A DNA stretch of 64,000 nucleotides, from contig JAFDYN010000002.1 in NCBI GenBank assembly GCA_018267385.1, forward strand, positions 1-64,000, written 5' to 3'. The DNA is from Bacteroidota bacterium. GTDB lineage: Bacteria > Bacteroidota > Bacteroidia > Chitinophagales > LD1. How positions within the stretch are numbered: position 1 is the first letter of the stretch; every line of letters starts with the position of its first letter. The notes beneath the pieces were generated by a model that saw nothing but the letters and a program-made list of their open reading frames with translations, did not search any database and was not told where the DNA came from. The translations under genes and the position numbers were made by a program. Shown here one piece after another: positions 16,999-25,697 of this stretch.

Positions 16999-18270
16999 TC
17001 AATCCAGTATGATACCTGCACCTACAGTCACATTGGTGCCTTCGTCTATGAGTATGAATGACCCGGTCTCGCGATTACGCGTATAGGGGTCATACATGAG
17101 CGGTGCCGTAGTGCGTATGCTGATACGGCCTATGTCATTGGCAGCTATTTCAGGATTCTCCGTGATACGATGCAGCGAGCCGATGTCGAGTTTGTACTTG
17201 ATATCCTTGATCACTGCCCGGGCATCGCGTGTGGTGTGCTTGAGGGCATACTTGCCATTGGGCCGCAGGGGCTGATCTCCCAGCCAGCAGATCATGGCCT
17301 CTATATCCTGCTCTATCTGTGGTTTGTTATTGTCACGCACGATCATATCGCCACGGCTGATATCTATATCATCATTGAGCAAGATGGTGACAGACATCGG
17401 TGCAAATGCTTCTTCCAGTTGCTTGCCATCCAGCTCTATGGCCTTAATGGTACTCTGAAATCCTGAAGGTAATACAGTAACCTTATCGCCGGGGCGCAGT
17501 ACGCCACCAGAGAGCCGGCCCGCATAGCCACGGTAGTCGTGAAACTCATCATTGTACGGACGGATCACATACTGCACAGGGAAGCGCGCATCGATGTGAT
17601 TGGTATCGCCGGCTATGTGTACCGTCTCCAACAGATACAGAAGTGTCACGCCCTCGTACCAGGGCATTTTGGCAGAGCGTGTCACCACGTTATCTCCATG
17701 CAGCGCAGAGATAGGCAGGAAGTGAATGTCTTTCACCTTGAGCCTGGCGGCAAAATCGCGATAGTCTTTTACGATCTTATCATACTGCTCCTGAGAGTAG
17801 TCTACGAGGTCCATCTTATTGATGCAAACGGCGATGTGCGGTATGCCGAGCAGCGAGGCTATGAGTGAGTGGCGACGCGTCTGCTCTACTACGCCATTGC
17901 GCGCGTCTACGAGTATGATGGCGAGGTTGGCAGTAGAGGCCCCCGTTACCATGTTTCGCGTATACTGTATGTGGCCCGGCGTATCTGCTATGATAAACTT
18001 TCTCTTGGGAGTAGAGAAGTAGCGATAGGCTACATCTATCGTGATACCTTGCTCGCGCTCAGCGCGGAGGCCATCAGTGAGCAGGGCAAGATTGACATAA
18101 TTCTCCCCTCTCCTTTCACTCGTAGCCCTGATACTCTCCAGCTGATCTTCAAAAATTGACTTGCTATCATAGAGCAAACGGCCTATGAGGGTTGACTTGC
18201 CATCGTCTACGCTGCCTGCGGTAGTGAAGCGCATCAGCTCCATATTGAGATAACTATTGCTGTCAAACAT
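16999..18270 (-). CDS. cysN: Sulfate adenylyltransferase subunit 1 (GTPase)
   Basis: Regulatory GTPase subunit of ATP sulfurylase. With CysD it makes adenosine 5'-phosphosulfate from sulfate and ATP. The 423 residues match the CysN-only form; no APS-kinase (CysC) domain is fused at the C-terminus. Visible GTPase motifs: P-loop G19-SVDDGKST27, switch DTPGH, and the NKMD specificity motif in INKMDLVD, followed by EF-Tu-like domains 2 and 3. It lies 86 bases after cysD. That spacer has a small hairpin (AGTGCT/AGCACT at 18286-18301) and TAGTATT-like short repeats. No cysC, cysH or cysI is in the window. Confidence 0.96.
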   Translation of the reverse strand: MFDSNSYLNMELMRFTTAGSVDDGKSTLIGRLLYDSKSIFEDQLESIRATSERRGENYVNLALLTDGLRAEREQGITIDVAYRYFSTPKRKFIIADTPGHIQYTRNMVTGASTANLAIILVDARNGVVEQTRRHSLIASLLGIPHIAVCINKMDLVDYSQEQYDKIVKDYRDFAARLKVKDIHFLPISALHGDNVVTRSAKMPWYEGVTLLYLLETVHIAGDTNHIDARFPVQYVIRPYNDEFHDYRGYAGRLSGGVLRPGDKVTVLPSGFQSTIKAIELDGKQLEEAFAPMSVTILLNDDIDISRGDMIVRDNNKPQIEQDIEAMICWLGDQPLRPNGKYALKHTTRDARAVIKDIKYKLDIGSLHRITENPEIAANDIGRISIRTTAPLMYDPYTRNRETGSFILIDEGTNVTVGAGIILD

Positions 18271-18356
18271 CTTTTAGTATTGAGTAGTGCTATAGAGCAC
18301 TGGTATTTAGTAGTTAGTATTAAGTATTTAGATGAATACAAATACTCTTTCCCCTT

Positions 18357-19259
18357 TTAAAAATATCCTTCCTTCTTGCGGTCTTCCATGCTGGTCTCGC
18401 TACGCTTGTCGTCCGCTCGGCCACCGCGCTCTGTGACGCGGGTGGAGGCTACCTCCTGTATGATCTCGTCTATGGTAGCTGCAGTACTCACAGTAGCTCC
18501 GGTAGAGGTGATATCACCTATGGTGCGGAAGCGGATCATGTGCTCCTCCGGCACCTCATTAGGCTTCATAGGGATATGCTCACTCTCTGCCAGCAGCACA
18601 CCATCGCGCTGAAATACCTTGCGTTTGTGAGCGAAATACAGAGATGGCAGCTCGATACCCTCCATGGCCATGTATTGCCATACATCCAGCTCGGTCCAGT
18701 TTGATATCGGGAAGACGCGGAAGTGCTCGCCTACATGCTTGCGGCCATTAAAGAGGTTCCAGAGCTCCGGGCGCTGGTTCTTGGGGTCCCACTGGCCAAA
18801 CTCATCACGGTGTGAGAAGAAGCGCTCTTTGGCGCGGGCTTTCTCTTCATCACGGCGGGCACCACCGAGCGCACAGTCAAATTTGAACTCCTCTATAGTA
18901 TCGAGCAGTGTAGTGGTCTGCAGGCGGATACGTGATGCATTGAAGCCCTTCTCCTCGGCTACACGTGCCTTGTCTATGGACTCCTGTACAGAGCCCACGA
19001 TCAGGCGTACGCCGAGCTTTGCCACGAGCTGATCCCGGTAGGCTATGGTCTCGGGGAAGTTGTGCCCCGTATCTATGTGTATGAGCGGGAAAGGGATCGC
19101 CGCAGGATAAAAGGCTTTTTTGGCCAGATAAGTGACGGCGATGGAATCCTTGCCTCCGCTGAAGAGAATGCATGGATTCTGAAACTGGGCGGCGGCCTCG
19201 CGGATCACGTAGATCGCCTCTGACTCCAGTGTCTTGAGATGGTTGAGACTAAGACTCAT
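18357..19259 (-). CDS. cysD: Sulfate adenylyltransferase subunit 2
   Basis: Catalytic adenylyltransferase subunit of ATP sulfurylase, of the PP-loop family. It has 300 residues, the usual length. The PP-loop S34-GGKDS39 is present, with the conserved ALGGARRDEEKARAKER segment and the C-terminal RGGRADD region. It begins the operon cysD-cysN-rhodanese on the minus strand. The APS product serves assimilation to sulfide or sulfation. Confidence 0.97.
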   Translation of the reverse strand: MSLSLNHLKTLESEAIYVIREAAAQFQNPCILFSGGKDSIAVTYLAKKAFYPAAIPFPLIHIDTGHNFPETIAYRDQLVAKLGVRLIVGSVQESIDKARVAEEKGFNASRIRLQTTTLLDTIEEFKFDCALGGARRDEEKARAKERFFSHRDEFGQWDPKNQRPELWNLFNGRKHVGEHFRVFPISNWTELDVWQYMAMEGIELPSLYFAHKRKVFQRDGVLLAESEHIPMKPNEVPEEHMIRFRTIGDITSTGATVSTAATIDEIIQEVASTRVTERGGRADDKRSETSMEDRKKEGYF

Positions 19260-19406
19260 CTATATGATGCTGATTTAGATTTGCGGGTGTAAATAAAGGC
19301 ATAATAGGCGTAGCAAGGAAATATGACCAGCCGAAACGGGCCAATATGCCTGCGTGGCTGCTACAAATAAAATAATGCCAATCTGCTGTGGGGAAGGCGC
19401 GGTATA

Positions 19407-19718
19407 TCAGCGCTGGACTATGACGAAGACGTCTTCACTATCCCTTTTCATCATATAGTTCTCACGGGCGTAGCGCTCCTGCGTGGCGCTATTGGTAGTG
19501 AGCTGATCTATCTGATCATCTACGCGGGCTATCTCCTGACGGTAGTACCTGGCCTTGCGGCTCAGGTCAGACAGCTGGTGACGGCGGTGGTACTGCACCA
19601 TCATATTATTCTCATCAAAGAACAGCATCCATACAGCAAACGCGGCTCCCGACAGGAAGAACACATTGCGGAATACGGCAGGCAGCCGGAGAAAATATGA
19701 CCTGAGCTTGTCAATCAT
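19407..19718 (-). CDS. Septum formation initiator, DivIC/FtsB family
   Basis: Small bitopic membrane protein of 103 residues. Residues about 17-35 form one membrane helix (VFFLSGAAFAVWMLFF), and about 40-80 form a coiled coil (LSDLSRKARYYRQEIARVDDQIDQL). The C-terminal ARENYMMKRDSEDVFVI matches the FtsB/DivIC end region. It would sit in the FtsQ-B-L-type complex that activates septal peptidoglycan synthesis. It stands 147 bases upstream of cysD on the same strand, with no clear functional link. Confidence 0.88.
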   Translation of the reverse strand: MIDKLRSYFLRLPAVFRNVFFLSGAAFAVWMLFFDENNMMVQYHRRHQLSDLSRKARYYRQEIARVDDQIDQLTTNSATQERYARENYMMKRDSEDVFVIVQR

Positions 19719-19796
19719 TGCTTCAAAAGTCGGATGAAATCAGCTATTAAATAAACGCGCTTGTGAACGGGTATTGTGTATTGTCTTTTTTTGTGG

Positions 19797-19828
19797 CCCC
19801 TCTGAATCTCCCCAAAGGGGAGACTTAA
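19797..19828. repeat. Dispersed hairpin repeat (CCCCTCTnAATCTCCCC family), copy
   Basis: TCTCCCC, AAA, GGGGAGA hairpin preceded by CCCCTCTGAA and followed by CTTAA. A near-identical copy lies at 46596-46627 and a diverged one at 5239-5265. The surrounding 250-base spacer holds no credible gene. Confidence 0.65.
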
Positions 19829-19920
19829 TCTTCACTACCTTTTTCTGGTTTGTCTTCATTAGGCTCACACAGAAGAATCGCGAAATAATGGCACACCTCG
19901 AATGGCGTAGCCCTCAAAGA

Positions 19921-19946
19921 AAAAGGGGAGCGTGCGCTCCCCTTTT
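19921..19946 (-). terminator. Rho-independent terminator of the T9SS core operon
   Basis: AAAAGGGGAGCG and CGCTCCCCTTTT form a perfect hairpin 20 bases beyond the gldN stop, followed on the minus strand by TTTTTCTTT. Confidence 0.88.
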
Positions 19947-19966
19947 CCGGTATCTTGATCTGAATA

Positions 19967-20791
19967 TTAATAGTTCCAGAGATCGTGCTCAAATACGAAC
20001 ATATCGTTTTTGATACGGTCAGACTCCAGCAGGAGGTCTACACCAGAGGCATACTCCTTGATCTGGCGGTCATATACGTTTGACTCCTTGTAGATATAGC
20101 TCTCAAACATACGTGCCTCAAAGAGGTCCTCCCAGCTGATACGTACCGCATCATTCTTAGGGTTGTACACCTCATACTTGGCCAGTATTGGGCGCAGGTC
20201 AGGATAGTAGCACCAGTACATCACGAGGTCGCCACGATAGTTGCCATCAGCATCCTTGTCCTCCATGACCGGAGCGAGGCCGATGATACGGCACATCATG
20301 GTAGATGTCTCCTCATCAAAGAGCCAGTCTTCCTTCAGACGAAACTTAGTGACACGATCCCATGTGAGCTCGTTCTTTACCACTTTGGTTTCCTCCTCCA
20401 GTGTCACCGGATTGATGCTGGTGATGGTATCTTCCTTGGAGCCGATCTTCTTGACATCGTCTACTGCGAGTACAGCCTTGAACTGATCGCCATTTTCCAC
20501 GGCGTTGTCATATACTGTCAGCTCACCGTTCTTAGCGGCTGTGTGTACGATCTCTATCAGTGGCTGCTGCGGATAGGCAAACGGAAGATTCATTTTCTCA
20601 CGAGTGTCTATCACTCTCCAGATACGCTTCTGCCAGAAGATATCAGCCTCACGCAGATAGTCGTATGGGATGATCTCTTTCTCCTTGGTCACCGTCTTCT
20701 GGTAGGCACCATCCAGTGGCTCCTGCGCAAAGAGTGATCCGGCTGAGACCATCAGCCCCACTGCTGCCAGTATTTTTCCTGCTTTGAACAT
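19967..20791 (-). CDS. gldN: T9SS component GldN (PorN)
   Basis: Periplasmic partner of the GldK ring. GldK/PorK and GldN/PorN make the large ring under the outer membrane that couples the inner-membrane motor to the Sov/SprA translocon. It has 274 residues with a signal peptide (1-22, LFAQ) and the family pattern PYDYLREADIFWQKRIWRVIDTREKMN near the N-terminus. It is the last gene of the operon porP-gldK-gldL-gldM-gldN and is followed by a strong terminator. Confidence 0.95.
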   Translation of the reverse strand: MFKAGKILAAVGLMVSAGSLFAQEPLDGAYQKTVTKEKEIIPYDYLREADIFWQKRIWRVIDTREKMNLPFAYPQQPLIEIVHTAAKNGELTVYDNAVENGDQFKAVLAVDDVKKIGSKEDTITSINPVTLEEETKVVKNELTWDRVTKFRLKEDWLFDEETSTMMCRIIGLAPVMEDKDADGNYRGDLVMYWCYYPDLRPILAKYEVYNPKNDAVRISWEDLFEARMFESYIYKESNVYDRQIKEYASGVDLLLESDRIKNDMFVFEHDLWNY

Positions 20792-20817
20792 ATTATCTTG
20801 CTTTGCTTGTTTCTTTG

Positions 20818-22308
20818 TTATTGTACGGTGAATACGATCTGACCGATCTTACGCGGTGTACCGTCCGGGCCTCTTACCTTGATCTCCTCCAGGTAGATCA
20901 CATCCTTAGGCTTGGCACGGCTGATGAATGTGAGCATCTGAGGGCTGAAGAGCGGACCGGATGCTGTAGCACGGAAGATCTCACCCTTAGAGGCGAACAC
21001 CATGTCATAGCTTTCTACATTGAAGCGCGCTTCAAAGTCAAAGTTGTCAAGTACCGGTACGATACCAGTCTGAGCCTTCAGCGTACCTGGCTGTGCATTA
21101 CCGCCACGCAGTTTGCCACCGAGTGTAGGTACCGGATCCGGGATCCTCTTGACACGGATAGGGAAGTCAGTCGCCTTGCCACCTGTCACAGCCACCTTCA
21201 GGTTAGCCTTGAGGTCAGGTGTAGTCGCCTTCACGATGTACTTGCCAGGACCTGCGCCCTTGGCTACTGACATACCACCACCAGATGGAGTCACGCTGGT
21301 CTTCTCAGCACCGGAGCCTGACGATACAGTGATAGGGTTGTCTACACCGATGTAAACCACGTTCATCTTGTCGAGCATGACCGCAGCACCTGCAGGTACA
21401 CCTACTTCATACTTCAGCTCGCCCTTAGCTTCTTCGAAGCCACCAGACCTCTTAGGTATCTTCACGAGCGTAGGCACTGTGAAGCTACCAGCTGAGTTTG
21501 CGTTTACTGTGTATGTAGCCTTGCCATCCTTTACTTCTACGCGGCTACCGCCTACGTAAACCTCAGGAACGATCGCCGTGCTATACGCACCGAGACCTAT
21601 CGTAGCTTCATACTTATCACCTACGAGTACATAAGAAGACTTTGCACTAACCAGCGGCTCAAACTTGTCGAGGGTTACCTCTACAGACACCGCTTCTTTG
21701 GCCAGACGGTCGAGGCACATAGCTTCGGTGGTCTTGACGTCATTCTTAAACTTATTGAGGATAGTCAGCGCTGCTACCTTTGGCACCATGTGAAAGTATG
21801 CCTGCCTCCACTCGAGCTTCTGGCCGCTCTCCGCAGTCTTAGGCGGAGTCACGTCTACCGGTATAGCCGATGGGAGCGGATACTTGGCCATAATCTTAGT
21901 GATATCAGATGAAAAGCCTTCCAGTTTTTGCTTTAGCAGCTCGCCATCCTTGCCTTCAGCGAGCAGGTGTGTGCCTACCTCCAGGTCTGCATCGTTTTCA
22001 GCCTTATTGAGTTCTTTCTCCAAACCTTCTATGTAGCCGGCTGTTTCATTTGACTTAGACTTGATCTCTTCTACGAGCTTCATCAGCTCTGCTACCTTCT
22101 CAGGTTGATTTTTCCTTTCATTCTCGAGGCCTTTTACCACCTTCTCATTCTTTGTGTCTATCATTCCGTTTGAGTTGGTGATAGAGTTATTCACAGTTTT
22201 GAAGGCGTTCAAGATCTCTGCAGAAACGTTCATAGCGAGAAGCGCTGTCAACACGAGGTACATCATGTTGATCATCTTCTGCCGTGGCGTTAGTTTACCT
22301 CCTGCCAT
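20818..22308 (-). CDS. gldM: T9SS motor component GldM (PorM)
   Basis: Inner-membrane protein of 496 residues. One N-terminal membrane helix (about 14-33, MINMMYLVLTALLAMNVSAE) is followed by a long periplasmic part with four domains that dimerises and reaches the GldK/N ring. The N-terminal basic residue Arg9, just before the helix, matches the arginine known to pair with the GldL membrane glutamate. With GldL it forms the proton-driven motor for secretion and gliding. It lies 26 bases before gldN and 45 after gldL. Confidence 0.97.
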   Translation of the reverse strand: MAGGKLTPRQKMINMMYLVLTALLAMNVSAEILNAFKTVNNSITNSNGMIDTKNEKVVKGLENERKNQPEKVAELMKLVEEIKSKSNETAGYIEGLEKELNKAENDADLEVGTHLLAEGKDGELLKQKLEGFSSDITKIMAKYPLPSAIPVDVTPPKTAESGQKLEWRQAYFHMVPKVAALTILNKFKNDVKTTEAMCLDRLAKEAVSVEVTLDKFEPLVSAKSSYVLVGDKYEATIGLGAYSTAIVPEVYVGGSRVEVKDGKATYTVNANSAGSFTVPTLVKIPKRSGGFEEAKGELKYEVGVPAGAAVMLDKMNVVYIGVDNPITVSSGSGAEKTSVTPSGGGMSVAKGAGPGKYIVKATTPDLKANLKVAVTGGKATDFPIRVKRIPDPVPTLGGKLRGGNAQPGTLKAQTGIVPVLDNFDFEARFNVESYDMVFASKGEIFRATASGPLFSPQMLTFISRAKPKDVIYLEEIKVRGPDGTPRKIGQIVFTVQ

Positions 22309-22353
22309 TTTTTATTCTCAGTTTAAAGGGTTAAACGAATTATTTACTATCAA

Positions 22354-23016
22354 TTATGCGTTGTTTGTCCTCATAGCTGAGAGCATATTGCCGTATACAG
22401 AGTTCAGATTAGCGAGGTTCTTATTGAGCTGACCTAGTTGCTCCTTGAATTTGGTCGCATCGTTTGCTGTCTCAGACAGTACCGCAGCGCTCTTGCCTAT
22501 ATCAGATACAGCGCTGGTAGCAGTAGCTGCTGCAGAAGCGAAGTTTACGATATTGCCGGAAGCGCTTTTAGCGTTCTTAGCGAAGTCATTTACAGCTACA
22601 GAAGCCTCAGTGAGGTCGTTCAGTTTGCCAGTGCTGTCAGCCAGGCTTGAGAGGCCTTTGCCCAGGCTGCTGATCAGCTCAGGACCTACCTTATTTTCAG
22701 CCAGCATCTTGTCGAGCTGCTGAGTGAGTGGCTTTTCTGATGATTTCTTGGCTACAGGCTCTGTAGAGAGGAGCTCAGGATATACCCTCTCCCACTCGTA
22801 CTCCAGATGCGTATCAAACTGAGGCTCGAAAGCTGAGATGAGGAATATGATAACCTCAGTACCCATACCTGCGATGAGCATTTGGTTGGCACCCGGCCAG
22901 TGCATTATCTTGAAGAGAGCACCCATGATTACGACTGCCGCACCACCAGAATATGCATAGTTGAGAATTGTCTTACCGCTTTTGGTGAGGAAGAAAGATT
23001 TGTTTTGTCCAGCCAT
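22354..23016 (-). CDS. gldL: T9SS motor component GldL (PorL)
   Basis: Inner-membrane protein of 220 residues with two membrane helices near the N-terminus (about 17-35 and 45-63) and a long, partly coiled cytoplasmic tail. The loop FKIMHWPGANQ and the membrane Glu54 in GMGTEVIIFL are the family hallmarks; the glutamate in this helix is the proton-carrying residue in Flavobacterium GldL. It makes the GldLM motor with the next gene. Confidence 0.97.
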   Translation of the reverse strand: MAGQNKSFFLTKSGKTILNYAYSGGAAVVIMGALFKIMHWPGANQMLIAGMGTEVIIFLISAFEPQFDTHLEYEWERVYPELLSTEPVAKKSSEKPLTQQLDKMLAENKVGPELISSLGKGLSSLADSTGKLNDLTEASVAVNDFAKNAKSASGNIVNFASAAATATSAVSDIGKSAAVLSETANDATKFKEQLGQLNKNLANLNSVYGNMLSAMRTNNA

Positions 23017-23123
23017 TTTTTTCGATTTTTTGAGGGTTAATTTGAAAGATTGATATGGTTGATAATATGAAAACCTAATTAGGACCTAAAAGTCACATTG
23101 ATGCGAATAATCAATGCCAGATT

Positions 23124-24389
23124 TTAGTGGTCAGAGATATCCCTGCCGAGGAATGTAGTGATGCAGCGGAAGCCTATGTAAGACTTAGCCGAGTCCGAAT
23201 ACTCCCAGTGGCGGGTACCGGTCTCTATGTAGTAGCCGATATCCTTCCATGAGCCACCGCGGATCACTTTACGCTTCAGCGTCTCAGACTCTGCAGTCTC
23301 AGCGTCGTAGCGGATGTCAGGGTTCAGGTCATGGATAAAGGAGTATGCATTCTCGTAGTAAGCAGAAGAGGTCCACTCTGCGGCATTGCCCGCCATATTA
23401 TACAGACCGTAGTCATTAGGCCAGTATGCATCTGCACGTACAGTGTAGAAGCCACCGTCCTCAGGATAGTTGCCACGACCAGGCTTGAAGTTTGCGAGTA
23501 CGCAGCCCTTAGAGTTGCGCACATATGGACCACCCCATGGATATGGAGCGAGTTTCTTGCCACCGCGAGCAGCATATTCCCACTCACCTTCTGTAGGCAG
23601 GCGGAAGTTGTCCATCAGTGGGATACCGCGTACAGTATTGTAGTCCATCCACAGGCGGGTTCTCCATGCGCAGAAGGCATTGGCCTGAGGCCAGGTCACA
23701 CCTACTACAGGATAGTCGTCAAATGCAGGGTGGTGGAAGTAGTTGCGGGTCATAGGCTCGTTGTAAGAGTAGGTGAAGTCACGTACCCATACCAGTGTAT
23801 CCGGATATACCTGGCACTTTTCATGGCGGATATACTTGCTGCGATCAGTGTTGCGGTTCTTAGACTTGGCTGCTTCCTTGAAGTCGATCCAGTCATACAC
23901 GTACCAGAGCTTATTGACATCGATCTCCTTGATACCCCAGTAGCGCTGTGCCTCAGGTACGAAGATCTCTTCCAGTTGCTCATTGCCTTCGGTCTTCTTC
24001 CAGTCTATCTTCTGATTCCAGTCGATCTGAGTTTTGCCGCTGTTTGCGTCTTCCTTGGTATGCTCCAGCATGGTATGCGCTACGGAGTCGCGTACGTAGT
24101 TTACAAACTGGCGGTATTCGTTATTTGTGATCTCTGTGTCATCCATATAAAAGCCAACTATGGAGACTTGTTTGGCCTTGGCTACATGGGCGCTATTCAC
24201 GTCCTGATCGCTAGGGCCGATGTGAAGGACACCTGATGGCACGAACACCATACCGTATGGCGTCACCGGGTTCCACCGAGGCCTATCTTGCTCACCGAGC
24301 AGCTGCCCGTTGTATCCTCCGCTGCATCCTGCCAGAAACAGAGCTATGGCAGCAGAAGCGATGCACAAGATGCTTTTGATTTTTTTCAT
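23124..24389 (-). CDS. gldK: T9SS lipoprotein GldK (PorK)
   Basis: Outer-membrane lipoprotein with a formylglycine-generating-enzyme/sulfatase-modifying fold. With GldN it builds the T9SS ring. I start at the ATG at 24389, which gives a clean lipoprotein signal (LAGC, Cys22); the open frame runs 25 codons further up, but that part is AT-rich leader. The product is 421 residues. Typical motifs are TEITNNEYRQFV, GVTWPQANAFCAWR, LPTEGEWEYAARGG and the RGGSWKD ending. It lies 154 bases after porP, with its own likely promoter. Confidence 0.95.
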   Translation of the reverse strand: MKKIKSILCIASAAIALFLAGCSGGYNGQLLGEQDRPRWNPVTPYGMVFVPSGVLHIGPSDQDVNSAHVAKAKQVSIVGFYMDDTEITNNEYRQFVNYVRDSVAHTMLEHTKEDANSGKTQIDWNQKIDWKKTEGNEQLEEIFVPEAQRYWGIKEIDVNKLWYVYDWIDFKEAAKSKNRNTDRSKYIRHEKCQVYPDTLVWVRDFTYSYNEPMTRNYFHHPAFDDYPVVGVTWPQANAFCAWRTRLWMDYNTVRGIPLMDNFRLPTEGEWEYAARGGKKLAPYPWGGPYVRNSKGCVLANFKPGRGNYPEDGGFYTVRADAYWPNDYGLYNMAGNAAEWTSSAYYENAYSFIHDLNPDIRYDAETAESETLKRKVIRGGSWKDIGYYIETGTRHWEYSDSAKSYIGFRCITTFLGRDISDH

Positions 24390-24461
24390 TTTTCTCAGAG
24401 TTAGATTGATTTCGATAAAATTTTGAAGGTCGTAAATGTAACAAATAAATACTCTAAATGC

Positions 24462-24469
24462 CAAATATA
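24462..24469 (-). promoter_or_regulatory. Candidate internal -7 promoter element before gldK
   Basis: Minus-strand TATATTTG is a perfect TAnnTTTG, 72 bases before the gldK ATG. Upstream, ACCCGAC/GTCGGGT (24497-24523) makes a 7-bp hairpin just past the porP stop, without a strong T-tract. It may attenuate porP transcripts. Confidence 0.45.
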
Positions 24470-24543
24470 GTTAACCAAAATTATTTTACGCATGCAACCC
24501 GACTTTGTTTCCACACGTCGGGTGGCTTTGTCCACAAATATTT

Positions 24544-25503
24544 TTACAAAAACCTCGAATTAAAGTAATAATAACCGGTTCTTGTACGTTTTTTCAACCC
24601 AAATAGATACGCGGCACTGATCTCATGGCTTCCGGTATTGAAACCGCTGAGATATGACGCATTTATATCATACGAGTAGATCAGGCGGAAGCCCTTGACC
24701 CTGAATCCCGCATAGATCACGGCGGCATCCAGGCTACGCTGGCTGTATCCTCTGAACGCTATTCCTGTCAGGATATTGTCATAAATGCGCATGGTCAGGC
24801 TCAGCTCAGCCTGCACCTGACGCAGGTCAGACTTGACCAGTGCAGAGGGCATCATGTTGAAATGTTTCCCCAATGTAAAGTCATAACCACCCATGACCAG
24901 GAGGTTTCGGGCATAGCCCAGATTGGTGTTTTGCAGCTTTGTGATGGTGTAGATGTGATCTACCGCTACGCCGGCAAACCATTTTTCGTTATTCATGTAG
25001 ACACCGGCAGAGAAGTCCGGAGAGAGGCCATTGGCCAGAGTAGCAGGCACATAGTTGTCACGATGGTCTATAGACCCGCCGGTGTAGATACCCTCAGGAG
25101 TGACCAGTTTATCGCCCTGCAGGCCGGTCTGTACGATGCCCGCACCGATGCCGACCGCGAGTGAGAAAGAGCGGAATTTCTTGCGGTAGTCATAGTTGAT
25201 CGCTACGGTAGTGGTGCGCAGGTAGCCTATCATGTCATTGGTCACCTGCAGCCCTATGCCGCTGCTGATAGGGTCCAGCTGCATATTGAAACCAAAATAC
25301 TGTGTGGAGGTAGACCTATTGCTCAGGCCCACATACTGGGTGCGGTACAGCGCATTGAACTCTACCCCATCACCTGCACCAGCATAGGCAGGGTTGAAGA
25401 GCTGCCTATTGTACATATAGTGGCTGTATTGAGGCTCGGATTGACCAAAGACCGCACCGGCTGCCAGCACCATCCACAGAAAAATGTAAAGAGTAAACTT
25501 CAT
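24544..25503 (-). CDS. porP: PorP/SprF-family T9SS outer-membrane protein
   Basis: Beta-barrel protein of 319 residues that heads the T9SS core operon, as in other Bacteroidota. PorP/SprF proteins anchor or help secrete T9SS substrates and bind the periplasmic PorE. The chosen ATG at 25503 gives a signal peptide (1-20, VFGQ) followed by the hallmark SEPQYSHYMYNRQLFNPAYAGAGDG. The upstream part of the open frame crosses a 12-bp inverted repeat and is not coding. The C-terminal aromatic FNSRFL end fits an outer-membrane barrel. Confidence 0.93.
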   Translation of the reverse strand: MKFTLYIFLWMVLAAGAVFGQSEPQYSHYMYNRQLFNPAYAGAGDGVEFNALYRTQYVGLSNRSTSTQYFGFNMQLDPISSGIGLQVTNDMIGYLRTTTVAINYDYRKKFRSFSLAVGIGAGIVQTGLQGDKLVTPEGIYTGGSIDHRDNYVPATLANGLSPDFSAGVYMNNEKWFAGVAVDHIYTITKLQNTNLGYARNLLVMGGYDFTLGKHFNMMPSALVKSDLRQVQAELSLTMRIYDNILTGIAFRGYSQRSLDAAVIYAGFRVKGFRLIYSYDINASYLSGFNTGSHEISAAYLFGLKKRTRTGYYYFNSRFL

Positions 25504-25522
25504 TATCGCTTTACTAAAATAG

Positions 25523-25565
25523 CCGATTTTTAACGATTGCCTCATTGCTATTTGTTAAAAATCGG
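25523..25565. promoter_or_regulatory. 12-bp inverted repeat in the leader of the T9SS operon
   Basis: CCGATTTTTAAC (25523-25534) and GTTAAAAATCGG (25554-25565) are perfect complements with a 19-base spacer, starting 20 bases upstream of the porP ATG. It could be a DNA operator or an mRNA hairpin controlling porP-gldKLMN. Confidence 0.6.
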
Positions 25566-25666
25566 TGAAAAGACCATTAAAGTGGCTAGATTTTACGTAT
25601 TTGTGCAGAATGTATATTTATTATTTAGCAAATGATCAATTTAACGTGCGGTTGGCATTAAGGGAT

Positions 25667-25674
25667 TAGATTTG
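25667..25674 (+). promoter_or_regulatory. -7 promoter element of the PafA-like phosphatase gene
   Basis: TAGATTTG is a perfect TAnnTTTG. Its last base is the G of an in-frame GTG at 25674, so that codon cannot be the real start; the ATG at 25698 lies 24 bases downstream. Confidence 0.55.
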
Positions 25675-25697
25675 TGCAGCATTCACAAACTTTCAAG

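Noticed and set aside
19774..20013. A 79-codon open frame in the spacer beyond gldN
   Set aside because: It runs through a dispersed hairpin repeat and the gldN terminator and ends inside gldN.
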